This document shows positions 8,827 through 19,300 of a stretch of DNA of 64,000 nt, piece after piece. The stretch is from contig JBAXVX010000021.1 of the NCBI GenBank assembly GCA_037128705.1, positions 1-64,000 on the forward strand, read 5' to 3'. The translations under genes were made by a program, and so were the position numbers. How positions within the stretch are numbered: the first letter of the stretch is position 1; the number at the start of each line of letters is the position of its first letter. Below the pieces are notes generated by a model. That model saw nothing but the letters and a program-made list of their open reading frames with translations. It was not told the origin of the DNA and ran no database searches. Source of the stretch: CAIVAT01 sp037128705. GTDB taxonomy: Bacteria; Bacteroidota; Bacteroidia; Bacteroidales; FEN-979.

Positions 8827-9423
8827 ATGGATAAAATGAAATACTCTTCACGTGCGCTCAAAATCGCCATCTCCCGAATGCCTATTCTTTCAAAAAAGAT
8901 CACCGGCATTGGAAAACCTTATGAGAAGTTGCTTCTCGAAATCCTGAAACTTGATGCAGATGGCAATGAACCGTTTCCAACTGACAAGGCGATTATGCAA
9001 AACCTTGATATCAAACCTGTTTTGTATCGAAAGTGGATGCATCAGATCTATGCTGACCTTGTTGAAATGCTCGAGGATGAGCATAATCCAGGGCTTGTGG
9101 TTAACAAATTGGAACATCATATATCGTGCAATGAACAGGATAAAAAGTTCTACTTTGTGACTACCTTGCCTGAAACACCCCGGGTTGGTTCATCATTTTA
9201 TGTAGACTTTTTTTATCCAGTTTATTGGGGTGATCATTTCTATGTCGATAATGTATGGTACAGGCTTCAGGATGGTAAAATGATTGTGGTTATCTATCTG
9301 CGTACAAACTTTTGCAATGAATATGTCAAATTTAAAGAGGAGCAGGAAGAATATGAAGCCTGGAAAAAGGGATCGTATTACTGGTGGGAATGGATCAAGA
9401 AGAAAAATGGGGACTTATCGTAA
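8827..9423 (+). CDS. Uncharacterised protein
   Basis: A 198-residue soluble protein with no signal peptide or TM. The N-terminal part is basic and helical. The middle has alternating aromatic strands (SFYVDFFYP, VWYRLQDGK), and the C-terminus is Trp/Tyr/Lys-rich. I do not recognise the family. It is the first gene of the accessory region after tRNA-Leu and is separated by about 50 nt from the NERD-helicase gene. Confidence 0.6.
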   Translation: MDKMKYSSRALKIAISRMPILSKKITGIGKPYEKLLLEILKLDADGNEPFPTDKAIMQNLDIKPVLYRKWMHQIYADLVEMLEDEHNPGLVVNKLEHHISCNEQDKKFYFVTTLPETPRVGSSFYVDFFYPVYWGDHFYVDNVWYRLQDGKMIVVIYLRTNFCNEYVKFKEEQEEYEAWKKGSYYWWEWIKKKNGDLS

Positions 9424-9474
9424 TGTTATAAATCAACCGGGATTTTAACATAGAACTTTTATTACCTTCGTTCC

Positions 9475-11241
9475 ATGATCAAGCGATTGTACAATTCCTG
9501 GCATATCACCAATGATGGCGAACGAGAGGCTGACCGGCAGCTGATGCTTCAGGGGAAGATGGAGGAGGAGCCCATATTTGTGATGCACAGTTTGCGGATT
9601 TCTTCACGGTTTCACCGGGTGCAGATGTCGGGGGAGTGTGATTTTGTGATATTCTCGAAGCTGGGTATCACGGTGGTGGAGGTGAAGGGTGGGATCATGG
9701 GCTATGGTTCTGCTGATCATCATGATCATGGATTTTACCGCCTAACAGGAGATGATCATCGGGAACCGGTCAAAAATCCATTCACGCAGGCGGATGAAAA
9801 TGCGCATGCGATACAGAGTTTTTTGCGGGAAAAGGGGCAACTCAACATTTTCGTAGGTTCCGTTGTGTGCTTCCCGGAATGTGTGTTTGATTGCGATGGG
9901 ATGGAGTATAAATATCTGTGGCACCGGGGGTGTGAGAAGGAATGGCTGCCGATGATCATGGATTCGCAAAGGGAACAGATTGCCGAATTCTATGAAAAAC
10001 AGGATGAGCGAAACGTTGCGATGCGCATCACATGGGAAACCCTGGATGAGGCAAGGATAGAAGCATTAACTGAAATACTCAAACCTGAATTCGATCCGCG
10101 GCGGTCTCTTTCACAATCAAGGCTGAACCTGGGTGAATCGGAGCGGAGGCTGGAGGAGGGATTGCATATCCTCCACGGATTAAGCGAAAATCAGCGGATT
10201 ATGGTTCAGGGGCCCCCGGGAAGCGGAAAATCGACCTATGCCTTCGACCTGATTATCAGCTTATGTAAATCAAAAGAAAAAAAAGGACTTTACCTCTGCT
10301 GGAACGAATTTCTTGCCGCCCGGATGAATCACAAACTGCAGCATTCATTGAGCAAGAACCCACCCGACAGCATCAGGGCGCTGGCCTATTATCATTTTCT
10401 TGAAGAACTGGCCACCCTTGCGGGTGATCCGGCGCTCATGCCGACTTACGACAGCGTAGCAAAAGGTGAATTCGGGCATATGATATATGCGTGCCTGGGG
10501 AAACTCCACAAGGCTAAAAAACTTCCCAAATACGATTTCATCGTGGCTGATGAGGCACAGGACCTATTCGAAATGGGCCTTGACCAGGTGATCAAATCAC
10601 TCCTTAAGGTAAACAACCCCCTGCAAAAAGGAAACTATTATATCTTTTTCGACGACAACCAGGCATTCCCCCGGTTTGCGAATCTGGATGCCTACATCCG
10701 CACGAGAGAAACGCTGAAGGAGGCTTCGGCCTATTATGTTCAGTTCGCCAACCTGCGTGTGAACACCGGACATGGCATCACCGAACTGATCAAGGATGCA
10801 GGACAAGGAGAGGCAGATCCGCAAAAAGCATACGGGAACGATGTGAATTTTATCTCCTGGAAAACACCAGCGGAGGTTCCCGGCCTTCTTAAGCAATACA
10901 TTGACCAGGAAAAAGCGCTCAGCCATTGTACTTCTGAAAATATGGTGGCGCTCTTTACTGCCGATCTCCTCAAGGAGGATTCACCCCTTAAAGAGATTAT
11001 CAAAAAAGAAGCCACCCTGGAATTGCTTACGATTGACAACCTCGATAATACTTCCGGGAAAGTGCGCTACACAACCGCACTGCGGGCAAAGGGGCTGGAA
11101 TGGGACACCGTGTTCCTGGTTTGCTCATCGCTTACTGATCCCAAAAACCTGTTCCAGTTATTTATCGGCGCATCGAGGGCAAAGGGGAAGGTGTATGTCA
11201 TGTATTGGCGTAGTGGGGAATTATCTTTGACACCTCAATAA
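9475..11241 (+). CDS. NERD nuclease-domain / UvrD-like SF1 helicase fusion
   Basis: A 588-residue protein. The N-terminal NERD domain (about 15-140) shows DFVIFSKLGITVVEVKGG, the D...E-x-K pattern of a nuclease-related fold. The helicase part has a Walker A GPPGSGKST near residue 245, Walker B VADEAQDL near 360 and C-terminal SF1 motifs (TALRAKGLEWDTVFLV and FIGASRAKGKVYV). Such fusions are common in accessory DNA-processing or defence contexts; the specific role is unknown. It lies 56 nt before the DUF2779 gene on the same strand, so an operon is likely. Confidence 0.85.
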   Translation: MIKRLYNSWHITNDGEREADRQLMLQGKMEEEPIFVMHSLRISSRFHRVQMSGECDFVIFSKLGITVVEVKGGIMGYGSADHHDHGFYRLTGDDHREPVKNPFTQADENAHAIQSFLREKGQLNIFVGSVVCFPECVFDCDGMEYKYLWHRGCEKEWLPMIMDSQREQIAEFYEKQDERNVAMRITWETLDEARIEALTEILKPEFDPRRSLSQSRLNLGESERRLEEGLHILHGLSENQRIMVQGPPGSGKSTYAFDLIISLCKSKEKKGLYLCWNEFLAARMNHKLQHSLSKNPPDSIRALAYYHFLEELATLAGDPALMPTYDSVAKGEFGHMIYACLGKLHKAKKLPKYDFIVADEAQDLFEMGLDQVIKSLLKVNNPLQKGNYYIFFDDNQAFPRFANLDAYIRTRETLKEASAYYVQFANLRVNTGHGITELIKDAGQGEADPQKAYGNDVNFISWKTPAEVPGLLKQYIDQEKALSHCTSENMVALFTADLLKEDSPLKEIIKKEATLELLTIDNLDNTSGKVRYTTALRAKGLEWDTVFLVCSSLTDPKNLFQLFIGASRAKGKVYVMYWRSGELSLTPQ

Positions 11242-11297
11242 TATTGGCGAATCAGGAGAGGCTGATTACAAAGAATGAAAGCACGTAACTTAACCAC

Positions 11298-12707
11298 ATG
11301 ATCTCAAAATCAAGTTTTATCAGGGGGATGCAATGCCCGAAGTCTCTCTGGCTTCATTTTTACCAGCCTGAGGAACGGGATGAGATCAGCGATTCGCAAC
11401 AACAGATCTTCGACAACGGACACAACGTTGGTTTACTGGCGCAACAATTGTTCCCGGGAGGAGTGGATGCGAGCCGGGGGGAATATGAGAAAATACAGGA
11501 GGCGGTGGCCTATACTGCAGCCTTGATTGATGGCGGCCAGCCTGTGATTTACGAAGCCGCGTTCAGCGATGGTGAGACCTTATGCTACATGGATATCCTG
11601 GTGAAGGAGGCCGATGGCTGGGCTGCTTACGAGGTGAAGGCTTCGACCCAGGTTAAGGAATACCAGGTAAAGGACGTTGCTTTCCAGTATTATGTGATCA
11701 CACGGTCAGGGCTTCCGCTGAAGCGGATCTCGCTGGTGCATGTCAACAACCAATATGTGCGGCACGGCGAACTGGATCTGCAGCAATTGTTCACTGTTGA
11801 AGAAATGACCCGAAGGATAATGCCCATGCAGAAAGATATCCCGGCTGCACTGCTATCGTTGCAGGAGATGCTTAAAGCGGACCTGTTCCCCGACATAGCG
11901 ATGGGGCCACAGTGCAATAAACCTTTCTCCTGCGATTTCCTGGACTTCTGCCGGAAAAGCTGCGTGGCCGAAGAAGAGGAGGTTGATGTAAGACAGGCAA
12001 GCCGGGACCAGGATGCCCTGGACGAATTCCTGGATGATCTTGCATACCCGCTTTATTTCCTGGATTTTGAAACCATCCAGATTGCCGTGCCCAGGTACGA
12101 CGAAAGCCGTCCTTACCAGCAGATACCTTTCCAGTATTCCTTGCATGTACAATCAGGTGGTCAGGTGGCCAGGTGGTCAGGTGGCGAAAACAACAGCCGG
12201 GGAGAGGACGAAAAGGGAGGTGATTTACAGCATTATGAATTTCTCGGGAGACCACCGGAGGATCCAAGGCCGGAATTTATCGAATCGCTTCTGGCCAGGA
12301 TCGGGGAGAGCGGGAGCATCATCGTGTGGAACCAGGCCTTTGAAAAAACGCGGCTGAAGGAGATCGCCCGGGATTTCCCGGAATATGCCACCAGGATCGA
12401 GATGTTATTTGACCGGTTTGCTGATCTGATGGTTCCTTTCCGGAGAAAAAATCTTTACACCCCTGAAATGAATGGGTCATATTCCCTGAAGGCAGTTCTG
12501 CCGGCTCTTATCCCCGACCTCTCCTATGCCAATCTGGAAATACAAGAGGGCGGCACAGCCAACATGACCTATGAAGGTCTATATTGGGATGAGGATCCGG
12601 AATCGCTGCGGATGAAGCGGGCAAACCTACTGGAATATTGTAAGATGGATACACTGAGCATGGTGAGAATCCTTGAAATAATTGCTTGCCATCAATCAGG
12701 GAATTAG
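11298..12707 (+). CDS. DUF2779 family protein (Cas4/RecB-like plus DEDD-like domain)
   Basis: A 469-residue protein. The N-terminus (SSFIRGMQCPKSLWL) and a Cys-rich patch (residues about 200-220, CNKPFSCDFLDFC) resemble a Fe-S PD-(D/E)XK nuclease of the Cas4/RecB type. The next part has YFLDFETI, like an exonuclease-type DEDD motif, and ends with EYCKMDTLSMVRIL, the usual DUF2779 tail. It is co-oriented with the NERD-helicase. A 32-nt array of four imperfect 8-bp repeats (about 12153-12184) inserts a Gly/Arg-rich loop near residue 290 that homologous proteins would not need. A role in DNA processing is inference. Confidence 0.8.
   Translation: MISKSSFIRGMQCPKSLWLHFYQPEERDEISDSQQQIFDNGHNVGLLAQQLFPGGVDASRGEYEKIQEAVAYTAALIDGGQPVIYEAAFSDGETLCYMDILVKEADGWAAYEVKASTQVKEYQVKDVAFQYYVITRSGLPLKRISLVHVNNQYVRHGELDLQQLFTVEEMTRRIMPMQKDIPAALLSLQEMLKADLFPDIAMGPQCNKPFSCDFLDFCRKSCVAEEEEVDVRQASRDQDALDEFLDDLAYPLYFLDFETIQIAVPRYDESRPYQQIPFQYSLHVQSGGQVARWSGGENNSRGEDEKGGDLQHYEFLGRPPEDPRPEFIESLLARIGESGSIIVWNQAFEKTRLKEIARDFPEYATRIEMLFDRFADLMVPFRRKNLYTPEMNGSYSLKAVLPALIPDLSYANLEIQEGGTANMTYEGLYWDEDPESLRMKRANLLEYCKMDTLSMVRILEIIACHQSGN
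12153..12184 (+). repeat. 8-bp tandem repeat inside the DUF2779 gene
   Basis: Four tandem units alternate CAGGTGGT and CAGGTGGC. Eight is not a multiple of three, so loss or gain of one unit would shift the frame of the gene. Confidence 0.7.
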
Positions 12708-12779
12708 CACTGCCGAAATTATTCACTTTCTCCTGTTCACAAATTTCAAAGAAAATAATTAACGCGGGACAATTCAGTT

Positions 12780-12787
12780 TATCTTTG
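12780..12787 (+). promoter_or_regulatory. -7 box of the IetA-like gene
   Basis: TATCTTTG is a perfect Bacteroidetes -7 element 19 nt before the start codon. The -33 region is only weakly conserved. Confidence 0.45.
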
Positions 12788-12806
12788 TAATCTCGGAAGA
12801 AAGTTC

Positions 12807-13832
12807 ATGACCCAGTTTGATCTCATAAAAGAAATTGCCAAGTATGGTCTTGAAAATGATCAGGAACGGCTACTCCATGTTCTGAATGATCTTATCGAAC
12901 ATTCAAAAAAGACTAAGAAGATCAATTTTGCCTTGCAACTTCAATCTCTCATTAAGGAGGGACTCCGAGCACAACAAACAAGTGGCCTTGTAAAAGTCGG
13001 CTCGGCGAAACATCTTTTGAGAGAAGAGGACCAGGAAGTTAATGATCTGGTTATAGAAAAACTGACATCTGATTATTCATTCGATGATCTTGTCTGTTCA
13101 TCAGAAACCAAAGATGAACTTGGGTTCTTTGTACAGGAACATCGGGGAAGTGAGATGTTAAAACAATATAATCTTCCCATTGCCAATAAAATTCTGTTTT
13201 CAGGACCCTCCGGTTGTGGCAAAACTCTTGCTTCTTATGTGCTGGCGGGAGAGCTTGAGAAAATGATGATCGTTATTAACCTGGGGGCCATAGTATCATC
13301 ACGACTGGGTGAAACAAGTAAGAACCTGGCTAAATTATTCAGGAGGGCTGCTGCCGAGGAGTGTATTATTCTATTGGATGAGTTTGATTCACTTGGCAAA
13401 ATACGTGACTACAGCCAGGATCACGGAGAAATGAAGAGAGTTGTAAATACGATTCTTCAACTCTTTGACTATCTGCCACAGGAGAGTATTGTTATTGCAG
13501 CAACAAACCAGGCAGAGATGATTGATACGGCCCTGATACGCCGGTTCGATATGTGGATCAAGCTTGAACTTCCCGACGAAAAGGAAATCAAGGAACTCAT
13601 TTTCAAAACTCTTGAAAAATCGCCTTTTAAGCTAAAAGACAATAATGAATTATCACAGATAATAAATTCGTGTAAAGGGTTGTCATTTTTTACAATTCAA
13701 AAAACGCTCGTAAACTCGATTAAACGCAGTCTTTTTGAATCCTATAATGCCAATGAACCTTTTAAGGCCATCGATTTGTCGATCTGGAAAACACTAATAA
13801 ACCAGGAAATCAAATTACAGATCAAGGGATAA
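12807..13832 (+). CDS. AAA+ ATPase, IetA-like defence partner of the subtilase
   Basis: A 341-residue AAA+ ATPase related to FtsH/proteasomal ATPases. A helical N-terminus is followed by Walker A GPSGCGKT (about residue 135), Walker B CIILLDEFD (about 190), sensor 1 IAATNQ and an arginine-finger region LIRRFDMW. AAA ATPases of this type are known to pair with S8 subtilases in the IetAS two-gene antiphage / plasmid-stability system. Here the subtilase is the next gene but on the opposite strand, their 3' ends overlapping by 18 nt, instead of the usual co-directional pair. Partner identity is therefore likely but not certain. Confidence 0.8.
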   Translation: MTQFDLIKEIAKYGLENDQERLLHVLNDLIEHSKKTKKINFALQLQSLIKEGLRAQQTSGLVKVGSAKHLLREEDQEVNDLVIEKLTSDYSFDDLVCSSETKDELGFFVQEHRGSEMLKQYNLPIANKILFSGPSGCGKTLASYVLAGELEKMMIVINLGAIVSSRLGETSKNLAKLFRRAAAEECIILLDEFDSLGKIRDYSQDHGEMKRVVNTILQLFDYLPQESIVIAATNQAEMIDTALIRRFDMWIKLELPDEKEIKELIFKTLEKSPFKLKDNNELSQIINSCKGLSFFTIQKTLVNSIKRSLFESYNANEPFKAIDLSIWKTLINQEIKLQIKG

Positions 13833-16235
13833 TTCTGCCTCTCCCAGTATTTCAAGCGCATTTATTGCAAACAATTCATCATACAGGCTATAGCCGGCAA
13901 TTGCTTTGTCATCATACTCTTTAAGTGTTATGACTAGGCTGTAATTGATCGGTTTTCCCTGATAGCGATTAGAGTCACCCTGGCCAAGCATTTTGTGCAC
14001 GGTTGAGCCTATGGCGATCTGTAACGAAAAATCTTCAGCTATTAAATCTGATTTTTTCAAAGTGAATTCCATCTTTTGACAATTGCTGAACAATTTCCCT
14101 TTATAGTAATAATCCTGAGACCATCCTGGATGAGCCGAATTTATTTTGAGTTCAGTACCACCTTTCCCATAGATAGTACCACGTACGTTTTTTTCAAGGA
14201 TGACGTCTTTTGTGATTATAAAATTTACATGTACAGGGCAATAAGAGAGCTGATTGGAATAATCAGGCATGAAACTGAAACAAAGGGTAGCAGATATATC
14301 CAATATCTTGTTCTTCTTTATAGCATTTGAAAAATAGCTTGGAATATTCAGTGGAAAACTCTTGACATTTCCACAATTAATTGAATCCTCAATGATAAGG
14401 GTTACATTTTTATCTCTTGAATTTAAACAAAGTGCATCGATAGGAATTCCCCAGCCGATGACGCGTTGTTTTTGGGCAGAATTAAAAATTCCCTGCGCGA
14501 AGAGATCTTCATTGAAATCTGCGGAGTTTACAATCAACGCTTTTACAGTTTGCATCTTCAAATCCGGGTACAGTCTAGTGATTCTGGCTGCGAGATTGGC
14601 TGCAATTGGAGCTGAGAGGCTTGTTCCAACAGTTCTGGTATAAAAATCCCCAAGCTTTGTTGAAAGAAATTTCATGGCATTTTCCTGGTCACTATCAAAA
14701 AAAAGCCCAAAATCTGTACTGTTTTCAGTATAGTCTCCTCCCTGCAGGAGAATATCTGGTTTTCTTAACCTGGAATTTCTGATTGTCTGAGTCAAGGTTT
14801 CCATATCATAATGGAACTTTTTTGAATAGATTGCAGGAAACTCTTTATCGGGACTCCTCCGAAGATTGGATCCCACTTCCCAGTTATCGGAAATGGCTCC
14901 TACAGTAATGTTATTGAAACTTTCTGCCGGTGAGGAGATGTTAGCTTCAAGTTCTCTAAAAGCTTCGGGATAGGTTGAATTGTCATTGATGAATCCATTG
15001 TTGGTTGTGGAGATGCATATTAACAGATCATGCTCATACGCAAGTTTATCCAATTCAAATGCATAGGTTGACGGGTGTTGATTGTCATCAAGAAAATCCT
15101 GATAGCCGATTGTCAGACAAAAAATCCTTACACTTTTATCTTTATATGCTTTTTTAATCAGTTCTATCACATCTGACTGTTTGATATCTGCATTTCTATC
15201 CTGGTTGGTGATTTTAATAGAGAGAACTTTTGCATCTGCTTCAAATGATCCGATGTGACCTGGATATAATTTACGCCCCAAGGCTGCAAGTGTTGCCACA
15301 CCTGTGCCGTGATCCACGTCATCAACCAATGCACCTGTACCTGTAGCATCAAAGTCACTGTTTGAATCGTTTACGATGATAGGATTTAACGGGCACTCTT
15401 TACTGATGCCGGTATCGATAATCCCGATAATTGGAAGATTGTCTTCAGAGTTTGAAATGATGAACCCATGGCTTTTATCTGCGAGTCCAAAAGTTGTCGG
15501 TTTTACAAGGCCTGACAAATGTGTTGAAATGGATTGAAGAATATCGAAATTCTGAGCAATCTCATTGATCGTATGGGTGTCAGTATTTTCCACCTCGAAA
15601 TAAAATTCCGTTTCTATGAATTTAAGATTGTTTTTCTGCAGATAGATTCGGAGACTTTCTTTGATGGGCTTTATGAATTGTTTATCAAAAAGATCGGCAT
15701 GAAAAAGGTTCAGATAAACAACCTTGGTTTTGTTGTGTGCTTTATTAATTCTTCCGGAAGTATGGAAAATAAAACTCTTTATGAAATTGATTTTTTTATC
15801 ATACTCCTTGTTTATATTATTAAGTGCATTGTTGATAAACTGGTTAATTTGTTCCTGAAAATGGTTAAACTGTAATCTGTCAACTATTAAAAAGTACCCG
15901 GTACGATTAAAATCCGTCAGACTTACAATGGCAATTCCGAATTGATTTATATAATACGTCTCGAAATCATGCCGGTTAAACGGTCCAAAAAATTCGATCT
16001 CAATTGCATCAATATGTGTGTGAATACCAAGATTATTATTACGTTGACTATAGCGAAGTTGTTGGTCATTATCGAATTCTACAAGGCAGGTGGATAAGTG
16101 AGTTGCCATTGGTCGATAATTCTTTTCCTCTTCTGGTTTTTTGTCATCGTTGCCACCACCCTGCCTTTGTTTATATTCCTTCAGGCCTTTAGAAGGGTTT
16201 TTAAAGAGTAGATGAGGGTATTTCTTGTCATTCAT
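13815..16235 (-). CDS. S8 subtilisin-like protease, IetS-like
   Basis: An 806-residue protein without a signal peptide, so probably cytosolic. The catalytic triad is intact: Asp in GIIDTGIS (about residue 273), His in DVDHGTGVATL (about 310) and Ser in GTSLSAPIAANLAARI (about 540), with oxyanion Asn in STTNNGF. About 270 residues precede the protease domain and about 230 follow it. This is the size and layout of the IetS-type defence protease, in which an AAA ATPase is thought to control proteolysis. The ATPase gene converges on it with overlapping ends. Target unknown. Confidence 0.85.
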   Translation of the reverse strand: MNDKKYPHLLFKNPSKGLKEYKQRQGGGNDDKKPEEEKNYRPMATHLSTCLVEFDNDQQLRYSQRNNNLGIHTHIDAIEIEFFGPFNRHDFETYYINQFGIAIVSLTDFNRTGYFLIVDRLQFNHFQEQINQFINNALNNINKEYDKKINFIKSFIFHTSGRINKAHNKTKVVYLNLFHADLFDKQFIKPIKESLRIYLQKNNLKFIETEFYFEVENTDTHTINEIAQNFDILQSISTHLSGLVKPTTFGLADKSHGFIISNSEDNLPIIGIIDTGISKECPLNPIIVNDSNSDFDATGTGALVDDVDHGTGVATLAALGRKLYPGHIGSFEADAKVLSIKITNQDRNADIKQSDVIELIKKAYKDKSVRIFCLTIGYQDFLDDNQHPSTYAFELDKLAYEHDLLICISTTNNGFINDNSTYPEAFRELEANISSPAESFNNITVGAISDNWEVGSNLRRSPDKEFPAIYSKKFHYDMETLTQTIRNSRLRKPDILLQGGDYTENSTDFGLFFDSDQENAMKFLSTKLGDFYTRTVGTSLSAPIAANLAARITRLYPDLKMQTVKALIVNSADFNEDLFAQGIFNSAQKQRVIGWGIPIDALCLNSRDKNVTLIIEDSINCGNVKSFPLNIPSYFSNAIKKNKILDISATLCFSFMPDYSNQLSYCPVHVNFIITKDVILEKNVRGTIYGKGGTELKINSAHPGWSQDYYYKGKLFSNCQKMEFTLKKSDLIAEDFSLQIAIGSTVHKMLGQGDSNRYQGKPINYSLVITLKEYDDKAIAGYSLYDELFAINALEILGEAELSLDL

Positions 16236-16390
16236 ACAAATCGATTGTGCTAGGAATCACTCAGGCAAATGTACCCCTTAAATATTATCTGCATACAAAA
16301 AACCCAAAATGAAATGATGGATTAAAAATTGGTTTAAAGTGAATAAAGTGAACTAATTGAAAAGACCATTTCCAAAGTTAAAATTTGATC

Positions 16391-19300
16391 TTAATAAACT
16401 AAAGGCGGGGTCAAATCTATCATGGCATTCTTAATCAGTTCCTCAATTTCTGTCTCAGTGAACCCTCTCTTTACTAGTACTTCAACAAGTTCCTCTTGTC
16501 TGGGTTGACCAAAGGTCATACGATAAAATGTAAGCACTTCTTTCAGCCGGGAATATTTGGCAATATCTTTACTGAATGGATAGAGTGGCACAATCCTTTC
16601 AATTTTACAACCATCAATGGGTTCTATGTGCCAGAAGGGGACCAGATCGCATTTGCCCTTTTCAACACCTTCTTTTTCCTTTGCCCAGATAAACAGTTTG
16701 TCCCAAACGGAATTACCGGGCCGGTCAAGGTTCATATCAGCCAGGTATTTCAGCACGAGATTTTTCCGGATGATATGACTTTTATAGCGGTTGACCCTTC
16801 CTTCACGTTGTTCAAGGTCAATAGCATTATGAGGAAGATTCCAATGGACGAGCCGGGAACAATAGTAATGGAAATCCAGGCCTTCCTGTCCAATAGAGGT
16901 AGAAGCCAAAACAAATGGGCGATAGGGCGAATTAAAGGTATCCCTGACACTAAAACTACGATTTGGCTTTCCTTCTGTTTCTATAAGTTGGTTTCCAAAG
17001 TCGACAGCAAAATGGGTCCGGATGTTTTTATTCTCACCTGTTTTAATACTCGAGTAATCGTCTATCTTAAAATTTACGGTTCTCAGTGAAAGTACATCAT
17101 CAAGTTTTCCCTGGATCTCATCAGAATCATGGATGAAATCACAATCCGTAAGCATGTGAATGTACTCATCTGTTACTGATTGAATATTTCCCTCAAGGCA
17201 ATAGTTCAGAACCGCTTCCCAATATGGCATGCTTGAAGGGTAATTACTTCGGATGACAGTAATACTTTCTGGTTTGTCTAAATATTTAACCTTAGATTGG
17301 GCATAGAAATAGGCCAGTACACGATTGTGATCGCCGGGTTCGTTGAGTTTTTCAACTTTTAACAAGCTTCTCGAAAAAATGACGGCGGGTGAGGCAAGAC
17401 AAATTGTTGCCAGAACTTTGAACAGGTCCGGTGGGATCTCTCCTAAATTCATCTCTTCATTGGTAAGTTTTATTGATTTACAATGCAGCAGAAATTGCTT
17501 TTCAATTTTCTCATCGTTTGCCCTGCTCGCAAAATCCTTTAAAATGGAAGAAAGCATTGACTGTGCATTGCCAGTTTTATTACTGATCTTTTTATTTGTT
17601 TCATTATCAAGAAGCATCAAAGCAGCCCAGTACCATCGGTCTGATTCTCCTCCTTTGGTAACGAACCGGTCAAAATGTAATTCACTAAACCTTTTTTCGA
17701 TTAACATGGAAAGCTCCTCAATGATTTCATTCAATGATTTCCGTGCATAGATATTATCCTCGGGGTCATATAGGTCACGCAAAAACTCGCTTGGATATAA
17801 AAGAGTCAATAAATTCATTGATGTAAACGGATTTCGCTTTGGATCGTACTTGATTTGTAACAGTCGCCCTGGTTTTCGTTTTTTTGAATCGGCAAAATAC
17901 GAGGATGGTTTTTCTTTTCGTTTTTTATAGTATGCCGAGATAGCAAGCCTCTCACTTTCATAGGAAAGAATGGTTGAAATTGCCCTGGGCACCATTAGCC
18001 AGGAAGAAAAAAGCAGCGTTTTTGAATAAGTAGTTTTTGCCGGATAAATTTTATTTGGTGTATAATAGTTGATAGTGGGAGGAATCCAAAGCCATTTCCA
18101 TGCCTCATTCTGGACGGTTGTTTCCAATAATTCCTGCATTCTGGCATTTGGCACAACCGAAAGAGTACCACTTTTACCAAGTGGTTTATAGGATCTTATG
18201 GCGGCAAGATCGAGCCAGGCAGATTTTTGTTTCTTCAGCACCTCTGCAATTTCCGGTTTGCCTAATAATCCCTTTAAATTTTCCCGTATTGAGTAATTAC
18301 TGAGAAAGGACAGTGCATAAGGGCATGACTTGCTAAATTCAATGGGGTTCATACTTCTGAATTTCCCCATTTCACTAATTTTTTGATTTACTGTATCAAG
18401 TGCAATGAAATCAAGGATATCCGCTGGTGTTAGATTCTTGATTACTTCACTTTGCGAGGTTTTAACCATAAGGTTCTTGTCATCTGAAACCAGTGTGCGC
18501 TCAGTCCTCACCATTCCTTGAAGGTACCGATCTTGTATTCTTAATTTTATTTCTGCCAGATCAGATAAATTACCATTGTTGGAATCCACCCTGGTGTCAT
18601 AAATAAGGGAAAATAACTTTCGGCGATCAGTTTCAAAATTTTGCCAGAATTCCGGGTCCCTTCCATTCATCAAAAAATGTAAAACCTTCATGAACTCCTT
18701 GTAATGATTTTCCCCAGAATCCTCATCACACTGAGTAGTAAATGGTTTAAAGGGTGTTGCAGACAGCATCAGGACTTTGGTGTCTTTCAGATCGAACACA
18801 GCACGTGCCAATTCAACTGCCGGTGACATCTCATCAACGCCCTGGTCAATCAAATCACTGTATCTTTGAAATTCATCCAGAATGATCAATTCTGCGCCGA
18901 GATATTCAAGACAGATCTTTGTAAGTATATGCCGCAGAAGAAATATTAATTCATTTTTATAAGTGATGTTTTTATAACTCCTTCCATCAATCACTTCGCA
19001 GGATTTTAAAAGGACACTCCAAACCGAGGTGGATTTTGTTAGCCCGAGGGAGTTGTAAAGTTTAGGGGCATTTGCTTCGTCAACGAATTCGCTTTGTAGT
19101 TTATCTTTGTATTGACTGAACAATTTTGGCCTGAAATGAATTTTACGGTTTGCATACCTTTCTTTTATTGCTTTCTCCCAGTTGTCTTTTGAGACACTAC
19201 TTTTCAATAACCATTTTAACCCATTCTTCCTTTTCGAGAACTCGCTGTAGTGAGTTAGCAGTGCATATATAATTGCTCTTTCATCCTTAACCCCCGATTT

